Under the pieces are notes generated by a model. It was not told where the DNA came from and searched no databases. It saw only the letters and a program-made list of their open reading frames with translations. A stretch of DNA of 64,000 bases from Kineosporiaceae bacterium (GTDB taxonomy: Bacteria > Actinomycetota > Actinomycetes > Actinomycetales > Kineosporiaceae), in assembly GCA_016713225.1 (NCBI GenBank), contig JADJPO010000002.1, forward strand, positions 558,001 through 622,000, in the 5' to 3' direction. The position numbers and the translations under genes are program-made. Shown in pieces: positions 24,430 to 31,367 of the stretch. How positions within the stretch are numbered: position 1 is the first letter of the stretch; each line of letters starts with the position of its first letter.

Positions 24430-26043
24430 TCAGCCGCGAGCGGCGCCGGCTCCCTGGAATGCCTCGAGCAGCTGCTGAAGGTGATGGCTCAGCGTCTCGA
24501 GCTCGGCGGCGGCCTGGCGAGCCTGGCCGACGCCCTGGCTCGTGGTGTCGGCGGCCGCGGCGACCTGGTGGATGTTGCCGGCGATCCCCCCGGCCCCCTC
24601 GGCAGCCTGAGCGACGTTGCGCGACATCTCCTGGGTGGTGGCGGTCTGCTCCTCGACGGCACCGGCGATGGTGGTGGAGTAGTCGCTCATCTTGCCGATG
24701 ACGTCGGTGATCTTGTTGATCGCCTCGACCGCGCGACCGGCGTCGGACTGCAGCACCCCGATGCGCGTGGAGATGTCGTCGGTGGCGCGAGCGGTCTGCT
24801 GCGCCAGGTCCTTGACCTCGCCGGCCACCACCGCGAAGCCCTTGCCGGCCTCGCCGGCGCGAGCAGCCTCGATGGTGGCGTTCAGCGAGAGCAGGTTGGT
24901 CTGTTCGGCGATGGCCGTGATCAGGTTGACCACGTTGCCGATCTCGGCCGAGGAGCGACCCAGCTCGGCCACGGTCTCACCGGCGGCCTGTGCGGCGATG
25001 ACCGCCTCCTGCGAGACCCGCGCTGCCTCGCCGGCATTGTTGGCGATCTCGCGAATCGAGACGCCCATCTCCTCGGCGCCGGCGGCCACGGTCTGCACGT
25101 TGCTGCTGACCTGCTCGGCGGTGCCGGCAGCCATGGCGGCCTGATCCGAGACCGTGTGGGCGGTGTCGGCGATGTGGCTGTTGCTGCGGGTGAGCTCGGC
25201 AGTGGCCGAGGTGAGCGCCGCAGCGGTGTGGGTGACCCCGCTCACCATGTCCTGCAGGCTGTCGAGAGTGTGGTTGAGGCCCTGCGCCAGTCGCCCGAAG
25301 TCGTCCGCGGTGTCGTGGTCCATGCGGCGGCTGAAATCACCGGACGCGGTGGCTTCGAGCACCTTTCCGGCGCTCTGCAACGGGCGCGTGGTGGCGCGGA
25401 TCACCAGGCTCGCCAGCACCCCGGCCACGATCAGCGTGAGGGCCAGCAGCGACCACAAGAGCGTCGCGGCTCGCCGCGCCGTGGCGGCGAACGCCGTTCC
25501 CTGCAGCAGCTCGGTCTGGGCGGCCTTCTGGGTCTGGGCGAGCAGGGCCTCGTAGGCCTTGCGGGCATCGCGGCTGGTGCTCATGGCCGTGGTGACGGCC
25601 TTGTCGTGGTCGGTGGCGTTCTGGGCGAACTCGGCCTTGACCACCACGGCCCAGGCGGCGATGCCCGACTCGATCGCCTCGACCTGCGCCAGCCGGGTGG
25701 CGCCGCCGTGCTCGCGCGCCGCGGTCAGGCTCTTGCCGATCACGTCGAGCCGGCCCAGCGCCTCGGTGGCGAACTTCTGTTCCCCGGTCAGCAGGAAGCC
25801 CCGCTCGTCGTTGGCCATGGCCTTGGCCGCGAGGGCGGCCTGGCCGATGTCGCCGACGAAGGCGGCCAGTTGCCCCACCTCGGCGTCGCGGGTCTGTTGC
25901 AGGGTACGGATCTGCGAGGTGGCGGTGAGCACCCCGAGCGAGGTCAACACCAGGACGACGACGAACCCGCCGATGAGCTTGATCCGGTAGGACACCCCGC
26001 GACGAGCGGATCCGGTCCGACGTTGTCCAGCATCGAGTGCCAT
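24430..26043 (-). CDS. Methyl-accepting chemotaxis protein
   Basis: The 537-residue receptor starts at ATG 26043 after a GGAGA site. Membrane helix 1 is about residues 22-42 (LIGGFVVVLVLTSLGVLTATS). The periplasmic-side domain 43-185 is mainly helical, of the four-helix-bundle kind (RGFLLTGEQKF is typical of CHASE3-like sensors). Helix 2 lies near 188-210, a HAMP linker follows to about 263, and the signalling domain reaches the end. The hairpin tip INEQ-like region is recognisable as NLITAIAEQTNLLSLNATIEAARAG near 375-400, so coupling to CheA/CheW should work. No pentapeptide for CheR is seen. No other chemotaxis gene is nearby, implying flagellar genes elsewhere. Confidence 0.95.
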   Translation of the reverse strand: MALDAGQRRTGSARRGVSYRIKLIGGFVVVLVLTSLGVLTATSQIRTLQQTRDAEVGQLAAFVGDIGQAALAAKAMANDERGFLLTGEQKFATEALGRLDVIGKSLTAAREHGGATRLAQVEAIESGIAAWAVVVKAEFAQNATDHDKAVTTAMSTSRDARKAYEALLAQTQKAAQTELLQGTAFAATARRAATLLWSLLALTLIVAGVLASLVIRATTRPLQSAGKVLEATASGDFSRRMDHDTADDFGRLAQGLNHTLDSLQDMVSGVTHTAAALTSATAELTRSNSHIADTAHTVSDQAAMAAGTAEQVSSNVQTVAAGAEEMGVSIREIANNAGEAARVSQEAVIAAQAAGETVAELGRSSAEIGNVVNLITAIAEQTNLLSLNATIEAARAGEAGKGFAVVAGEVKDLAQQTARATDDISTRIGVLQSDAGRAVEAINKITDVIGKMSDYSTTIAGAVEEQTATTQEMSRNVAQAAEGAGGIAGNIHQVAAAADTTSQGVGQARQAAAELETLSHHLQQLLEAFQGAGAARG

Positions 26044-26150
26044 CTGGGTTGTCTCCCTGGATAGTCGCTCCCGATGGGTCACGGACCACCGCCGCGTCCC
26101 TCGGCCTCCACTGATGATCGGATCGGGACGAGAGCGGGTTGAGCCCTCGG

Positions 26151-27089
26151 TCAGGACGAAGCCAGCGCGTCGTCCAGGGTGCCGGCACGAACCGCGAGAA
26201 TGCCGCACACCGCCTGGGTCACGGCCCCGATGGCCAGCCCCACCAGAGGCGGGGTCCAGCTGCCGGTCCACTCGTAGAGCGCACCGACGGCGAACGGACC
26301 CAGCGCAGCGACCAGATAGCCCACGCTCTGGGTGAAAGCGGACAGCGAGGTCGTGGCGAGGGGGCTACGCGAGCGCATCGCGATGAGCGAGAGCGCGACC
26401 GGAAAGGCCGCGCTGCCGATGCCGATCAGGATCGAGCAGACGACCACGGCCGAGAGCGGCACCACGACCAGCCCCAGGAAGCCCGCCAGGTAGCACCCGG
26501 ACAGGGTGACCACGAGCACCTCCGGCCGGCGCGTGCGGCTGAGCACGCTCGAGGCCACGGCCGCCGGCGGGATGCCCACGATGATGATCACCGCCACCTG
26601 GTAGGCGGCTGCGGTGGCTCCCAGGCCTCGGTGGGTCAGGATCTCGGGCAGCCAGCCCAGGATCACGTAGGCGAGCATCGCCTGGATACCGAAGTACAGC
26701 GCCAGCGTCCAGGCCAGGCGGGTCCGCGCGACGGTGCGCAACGGCAACCGATGGCCGGTGGCGGCGACGGGTTGTCCGGCGGCGCGACGGGTCAGCACCA
26801 GCCAGGGCAGCAGGGCCACGCCCGCCAACGCCGTCCAGCTGCCCAGGCCGAGGCGCCAGGTGCCGCCCAACGCGTGCCCGACCCGTTCGGCGAGCGCCGG
26901 CGCGGTCAGCCCGAGCGTGGCGAACACCAGCATCGGCAACGACAGCAGCAGGCCGATCACGCTGGCCGAGAGGCCGGTGTCGACCCGCAGCTCCGGCACC
27001 ACGGCTCCCACGGCGCTGACCACCGGGCGCAGATTGAGCGCCAGCAGCAGCACGCAGCTCGCCGCCAGCAGTCGAGGTTGGGTGGTCAC
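26151..27089 (-). CDS. CynX/NimT-type MFS transporter, internally shortened
   Basis: About 312 residues from GTG 27089, which follows GAGG at 8 nt. The first two helices (LLAASCVLLLALNLRPVVSAVG and SVIGLLLSLPMLVFATLGLTAP) and the second six helices match the CynX family of cyanate/nitroimidazole exporters. Compared with that family's usual 390-420 residues, about 85-90 residues covering helices 3 to 5 are missing. Residue run LAERVG is followed directly by GGTWRLGLGSWTALAG, which belongs to helix 6, with no frame change (junction near 26865-26885). Losing three helices would change the topology, so transport is doubtful. It is divergent from the DEAD-box helicase gene. Confidence 0.7.
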   Translation of the reverse strand: MTTQPRLLAASCVLLLALNLRPVVSAVGAVVPELRVDTGLSASVIGLLLSLPMLVFATLGLTAPALAERVGHALGGTWRLGLGSWTALAGVALLPWLVLTRRAAGQPVAATGHRLPLRTVARTRLAWTLALYFGIQAMLAYVILGWLPEILTHRGLGATAAAYQVAVIIIVGIPPAAVASSVLSRTRRPEVLVVTLSGCYLAGFLGLVVVPLSAVVVCSILIGIGSAAFPVALSLIAMRSRSPLATTSLSAFTQSVGYLVAALGPFAVGALYEWTGSWTPPLVGLAIGAVTQAVCGILAVRAGTLDDALASS

Positions 27090-27176
27090 ACCCCGATCCT
27101 CGCCTGTGGTGGCCGCCGGTTCGATCCGGGGGTTCGATCCGGGTCGGCGAGACATCACTGTTAAGGTTGGTCACGA

Positions 27177-27218
27177 GGCCCGGTCTTCACCGGGCCTTGT
27201 CGTGGGCCCCGCCCACGA
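27177..27218 (+). promoter_or_regulatory. Tandem hairpins in the leader of the DEAD-box helicase gene
   Basis: Two perfect stem-loops follow each other: GGCCCGGT/ACCGGGCC (27177-27184 with 27189-27196, loop CTTC) and TCGTGGGC/GCCCACGA (27200-27207 with 27211-27218, loop CCC). They lie 106-147 nt before the ATG at 27324 in a gap free of genes. Long structured leaders are known for cold-induced RNA helicase genes, where helicase or temperature changes folding. A regulatory role here is an inference. Confidence 0.45.
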
Positions 27219-27323
27219 GGTCGCTCTTCGAGGTGCGCATTCCCGGCAGGCCCGTTCTTCGCGGTCCGCGGCACGAGGCCACTGATTCTTGCGGCCCCCT
27301 GCCATCGATGGAGATCACCTTTC

Positions 27324-28835
27324 ATGTCGCGATCCTTCGCGCCGCGCCGTTCTGCGTCCGCAGGCCGGTCGAACCGTCCCCGATCCACCTCTTCCCCCCG
27401 TCCGTCGCGTCCCGCCACGACTGCTCAGACAGCCCTGGACGCCGCCCTGGACGCCTCGCTCGCCCTCGACCCACCCGCGCTGGGTTCGTTCGCCGACCTG
27501 GGCCTGCCCGCCCCGCTGATCGAGGCGCTGCGCCGCGGCGGGATCGAGCGCCCGTTCGCCATTCAGACCCGGGCTCTGCCGGACGCTCTCGCCGGTCGTG
27601 ACGTGCTGGGCCGTGCCGCCACCGGCTCGGGCAAGACCCTCGCCTTCGGACTGCCGATCCTCACCCGCCTCGCCGCCGGCCCGTCCGGCGCAGACGGCCG
27701 AGACGGCGCGGCGCGTCGTCCCAAGGCGCCGCGGGCGCTGGTGCTGGTGCCCTCGCGCGAACTCGCACTGCAGGTCACGGCCAACCTCGCCCCCCTGGCC
27801 GAGGTGCTCGGGCTGCGGGTCGCCACAGTGGTCGGTGGGCAGGCCTACGGCCGCCAGATCGACGCCCTGACCCGTGGCGTCGACGTCGTGGTCGCCACGC
27901 CCGGTCGGCTGATCGACCTGATCGAGCGCAAGTCCTGCCGGCTCGACTCGGTCGAGATCACCACGCTCGACGAGGCCGACTACATGGCCGACCTGGGCTT
28001 CCTGCCGGTGGTCAAGCAGCTGCTCGACATGACGCCCGCCCACAGCCAGCGGCTGCTGTTCTCGGCCACCCTCGACCGCGGCGTCGCCGGGCTGGTCGAG
28101 ACCTACCTGACCGATCCCGCGGTGCACGCCGTCGCGGCCGCGCAGGCCACGATCAGCTCGATGAGCCACCGGGTCTTCGTGGTCCGTGGTGACCACAAGT
28201 CGAAGATCGCGGCCGAGGTGGCCGCTCGCCCGGCGCGCACCCTGTTCTTCGTGCGCACCAAGCACGGCGCCGACCGCCTGGCCAAGCAGCTCACCGTGTC
28301 AGGGGTGGACGCCGCGGCCCTGCACGGCAACCTCACCCAGGGCGCCCGCCAGCGCGTGATGGCGGACTTCACCGACGGTCGTACCCGCGTCCTGGTGGCC
28401 ACCGACGTCGCTGCGCGCGGCGTCCACGTGGACGACGTCGACCTGGTGGTGCACTACGACCCGCCGGCCGACCACAAGGACTACCTGCACCGATCCGGTC
28501 GGACGGCGCGGGCGGGCAGCGCGGGCACGGTCGTCGCCTTCGTGCAGGCCGCCGAGATGTCGACGATGCGTCGTCTGCACCGTGATGCCAACGTCGAGGC
28601 GCTGGTCGAATCGGTATCACCCGGGCATGACGCCGTGCTGACCATGGGCGCCTCGGGCGCCCCCATCGTGGTGCGGCCGCGCGCGGCCTCGCACACCGGC
28701 GCCTCCGGATCACGTCCCGGTGCCGGACGCCGTGGGCAGAGCCGGCAGGGTCGGCAGGGCCGACAGGGCCGTTCAGCGGGTTCGGCCGGGTTCGCCGCCG
28801 GTACCGGTTCGTCCGGACGGTCCCGTCATCACTGA
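27324..28835 (+). CDS. DEAD-box ATP-dependent RNA helicase (RhlE/DeaD-like)
   Basis: The 503-residue protein begins with a Ser/Arg-rich tail (1-35). The Q motif (FAIQTRALP) is near 77-85, motif I AATGSGKT near 98-105, Ia PSRELALQ, motif II DEAD at 217-220 and motif III SAT near 247. The second RecA domain has the ALHGNLTQGAR segment, TDVAARGVHVDDV and RSGRTARAG near 391-399. The C-terminal 60 residues are Gly/Arg/Gln-rich (GRRGQSRQGRQGRQGR), an RNA-binding tail common in actinobacterial cold-shock helicases. It unwinds short RNA duplexes in ribosome assembly or mRNA decay. GGAG lies 9 nt before the ATG; the leader holds two hairpins. Confidence 0.95.
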   Translation: MSRSFAPRRSASAGRSNRPRSTSSPRPSRPATTAQTALDAALDASLALDPPALGSFADLGLPAPLIEALRRGGIERPFAIQTRALPDALAGRDVLGRAATGSGKTLAFGLPILTRLAAGPSGADGRDGAARRPKAPRALVLVPSRELALQVTANLAPLAEVLGLRVATVVGGQAYGRQIDALTRGVDVVVATPGRLIDLIERKSCRLDSVEITTLDEADYMADLGFLPVVKQLLDMTPAHSQRLLFSATLDRGVAGLVETYLTDPAVHAVAAAQATISSMSHRVFVVRGDHKSKIAAEVAARPARTLFFVRTKHGADRLAKQLTVSGVDAAALHGNLTQGARQRVMADFTDGRTRVLVATDVAARGVHVDDVDLVVHYDPPADHKDYLHRSGRTARAGSAGTVVAFVQAAEMSTMRRLHRDANVEALVESVSPGHDAVLTMGASGAPIVVRPRAASHTGASGSRPGAGRRGQSRQGRQGRQGRSAGSAGFAAGTGSSGRSRHH

Positions 28836-28875
28836 GATGGTTTCCGACCGGCGGCAAAGCCGTCACACTGGGAAG

Positions 28876-29106
28876 ATGTCGAGCCGACCACCCGCCCGGG
28901 GCCGAGTGCTTCCCACCAGCCCGTTCACCCGTGAGGCGCACGTGCCTCCGACAACTGCAGGATTCGAGGTGGGCGACCGTGTCACCCTCGACAGCTGGGG
29001 CATGGGCAAGGTTGTCGAGGTGACCGAGCGCGACATCATCGTCGATTTCGGCGCGGCCGGCATCCAACGCATCCCGGCCGGAACCAAGGGCTTCTCTCGG
29101 CTCTGA
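28876..29106 (+). CDS. Small protein with Tudor/PcrA-C-terminal-like beta domain
   Basis: The 76-residue product contains GFEVGDRVTLDSWGMGKVVEVTERDIIVDFGAAGIQRIPAG, which has the rhythm of the small beta barrel found at the end of UvrD/PcrA helicases and in KOW/Tudor proteins (VGDRV...GxGxVVEV...VDFG). These domains bind nucleic acid or RNA polymerase. Two starts are possible: ATG 28876 or GTG 28941, the latter with GAGG 5 nt upstream and giving a 54-residue protein that is essentially the domain alone. The gene lies between the RNA helicase and the molybdoenzyme gene, 10 bp from the latter. Confidence 0.6.
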   Translation: MSSRPPARGRVLPTSPFTREAHVPPTTAGFEVGDRVTLDSWGMGKVVEVTERDIIVDFGAAGIQRIPAGTKGFSRL

Positions 29107-29116
29107 GGCACACCCC

Positions 29117-31324
29117 GTGCTCACCCGACGCGAGGTGGTCGGCGCCTGCGCGCTCGACTGCCCTGACGGGTGTTCATGGGTGGTCACGGTCGAATCCGAC
29201 GGGGTCGGCCGTGAGCGGGCGACCGCGGTGCGGGGCAACGCCGATCATCCGTTCACCCGGGGCGGCCTGTGCGCCAAGGTGAACCGCTACCCGGAGGTCG
29301 CGGCGGCGCCGGAACGGTTGCTGTATCCGTTGCGCCGCATCGGACCCAAGGGATCCGGGCAGTTCGAACGCGTGGGTTGGGACCAGGTACTCCCCGAGAT
29401 CGCGGCACGGATGCGCGAGGCGATCGAGGTTCACGGCGGTGAGGCCATCTGGCCCTACGCCGGAACCGGCAGCGTGAGCATGGTGCAGGGGTTGGGCGGC
29501 GCCGGGCGGCGGCTGTTCCATCATCTGGGCGCGAGTCGGCACGTCCCCAACATCTGTTCGGTGGCCGGCCATGCAGGGATGGCCCTGACCACCGGGTCGG
29601 CTGCGGGGATGGATCCGCAGGATCTGGCGCATTCCGGGCTGATCGTGCTCTGGGGTACCAACACGCTGACCACCAATCTGCACCTGTGGCCGTTCGTCAC
29701 GGCCGGGCGCGATCGTGGCGCCCCCCTGGTGGTGATCGACCCGGTGCGCACCCGCACCGCGGCCCGTGCCGACGTCCATCTGGCGCCCCGGCCCGGGACC
29801 GACGCCGCGCTCGCCCTGGCCGTGATGGCCCGGCTGAGCGAGCAGGGCGCTGTCGACCAGGCCTACCTCGACCGCTCGACCCTGGGCTGGCCGCTGTTTC
29901 GTGACCAGGTGCTGGCCCAGTGGCCGCTGCGGCGAGCCGCCGAGGTCTGTGGGCTCGCGTCGTCCGAGATCGAGCGGTTCGCCGACCTGATCGCGGCCCA
30001 CCGCCCGCTCGGCATCAGGGCGCTGATGGGGATGCAGCGGCACGGGGGAGCGGCTGCGGCGCTGCGCGCCGTCTCGTGCCTGCCGGCGGTGACCGGTGAC
30101 TACGCCCGGCACGGTGGTGGCCTGTGCTACTCGACCGGGCCGGCGTATGGCTGGAACGAGGCGGCACTGGGCCGTCCCGATCTGCGCCCGGCCGGTCCGA
30201 CCCGGTCGTTGGTGATGAGTTCGCTCGGCCGGGAGTTGCTCGACCGGCAGGACCCGCCGGTCACCGTGCTGATGATGTGGGCCGCGAACCCGGTGCTGTC
30301 CAACCCCGACCAGCAGCGGGTGCGTGACGGCCTGGCCCGCGAGGACCTGTTCACCGTGGTGGTCGACCATCGGCTCACCGACACCGCGCGCTACGCCGAC
30401 GTCGTCCTGCCCGGGACGACGCAGCTCGAGCATCTGGACCTGACCGAGTCCTACAGCCACCTGTACGTGCAGTGGAACGAGCCGGCTGTGCCGCCGCCGG
30501 GGGAATGTCGTTCACACACCGAGATCTTCCGCGGTCTGGCGCATGCGCTCGGGGTGACCGAGCCCGCGGTGTACGCCGACGACCTGGAGCTGGCCCGGGC
30601 CGCGCTGGACAGTCCGGAGATGGCCGGGATCACTCCGGAATCGTTGCGGCGCACCGGGTGGCAGCGACTACCCCGGCCCGAGCCGTTCCTGCCGTTCGCT
30701 GAGCGGTTCGCGACGCCGTCCGGCCGGTTCGAGTTCGCCTCGGCCGCCGCCGAGGCGGCGGGCATCGGTCTCGTGCCGCAGTACGTGCCGCCCCACGAGC
30801 CTGCGGTCGACAGCTCGGCGGGAGGCGAGGACGGCGAAGGCGGCGAGGGCGGCACGGACAGTGTGGACGGTGGCCTGGTGCTCATCTCGGCGGCCAACCA
30901 CTACCTGGTGAACTCGACCTTCAGTGGCAGTCCGTTGCACCACCGGGCGGGCGAGGCCCAGGTACTGGTACACCCGGACGACGCCGCGTCGCGGGGCGTC
31001 CGGGATGGGGAATCCGTTCTGGTGCACAACGATCGAGGCTCGTTCGAGGCCATCGCTCGGGTGAGCGACGCGGTCCGGCCAGGGGTGCTCGCCACCACGA
31101 AGGGGCTGCGGCCGGGCCGATCCGGCACCTCGGTGAACGCCACCACTGCCGACGGCCGATCCGACCACGGTGGCGGCGCCGTCTTCGCCGACAACCGCGT
31201 CCGGCTGGCCCCCGCCCACCCCACCCCCCAACCCACCCCCCAACCCACCCCACAACCCGCTCATGCTCCGCAGGTGACCGCCGATGCTCCGCAGGTGACG
31301 CTTCTCGGCCCCGATTCGGGGTGA
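29117..31324 (+). CDS. Molybdopterin-dependent oxidoreductase with N-terminal [4Fe-4S] site
   Basis: The 735-residue protein, starting at GTG 29117 with GAGG overlapping the previous stop, belongs to the DMSO-reductase superfamily. The [4Fe-4S] ligands are visible as C11, C15, C19 and C52. Bis-MGD-binding motifs follow (WPYAGTGSVSMVQG, LIVLWGTNTLTTN, VVIDPVRTRTAARAD), and the C-terminal domain has LISAANHYLVNSTF and GESVLVHNDRGS. The residue at the Mo ligand position lies in the NICSVAGHAG segment, so Cys is possible. It resembles stand-alone actinobacterial oxidoreductases of this family, whose substrates are not known. No electron-transfer or chaperone gene is next to it, and there is no Tat signal, so it is probably cytoplasmic. 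The last 35 residues (Pro-Thr-Gln repeats, then APQVT twice) come from an inverted-repeat element. Confidence 0.85.
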   Translation: MLTRREVVGACALDCPDGCSWVVTVESDGVGRERATAVRGNADHPFTRGGLCAKVNRYPEVAAAPERLLYPLRRIGPKGSGQFERVGWDQVLPEIAARMREAIEVHGGEAIWPYAGTGSVSMVQGLGGAGRRLFHHLGASRHVPNICSVAGHAGMALTTGSAAGMDPQDLAHSGLIVLWGTNTLTTNLHLWPFVTAGRDRGAPLVVIDPVRTRTAARADVHLAPRPGTDAALALAVMARLSEQGAVDQAYLDRSTLGWPLFRDQVLAQWPLRRAAEVCGLASSEIERFADLIAAHRPLGIRALMGMQRHGGAAAALRAVSCLPAVTGDYARHGGGLCYSTGPAYGWNEAALGRPDLRPAGPTRSLVMSSLGRELLDRQDPPVTVLMMWAANPVLSNPDQQRVRDGLAREDLFTVVVDHRLTDTARYADVVLPGTTQLEHLDLTESYSHLYVQWNEPAVPPPGECRSHTEIFRGLAHALGVTEPAVYADDLELARAALDSPEMAGITPESLRRTGWQRLPRPEPFLPFAERFATPSGRFEFASAAAEAAGIGLVPQYVPPHEPAVDSSAGGEDGEGGEGGTDSVDGGLVLISAANHYLVNSTFSGSPLHHRAGEAQVLVHPDDAASRGVRDGESVLVHNDRGSFEAIARVSDAVRPGVLATTKGLRPGRSGTSVNATTADGRSDHGGGAVFADNRVRLAPAHPTPQPTPQPTPQPAHAPQVTADAPQVTLLGPDSG

Positions 31325-31356
31325 TCAGGCGTCACCTGCGGAGCATGAGCGGGTTG
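31253..31356. repeat. Inverted-repeat element, copy 2, with perfect 26-bp arms
   Basis: Arms 31253-31278 and 31331-31356 are perfect inverted copies of 26 bp (starting CAACCCGCTCATGCTCCG). Between them are a second partial copy of the core (31283-31301) and a small CCCCGA/CGGGG hairpin (31309-31321). The right arm matches copy 1 at 3882-3907 in 25 of 26 positions. The element contains the molybdoenzyme stop codon and lies between convergent genes, so it can serve as a bidirectional terminator. Flanking Pro-Gln-coding repeats (ACCCCACAACCC type) suggest recent change here. Confidence 0.8.
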
Positions 31357-31367
31357 GGGGGTGGGTG

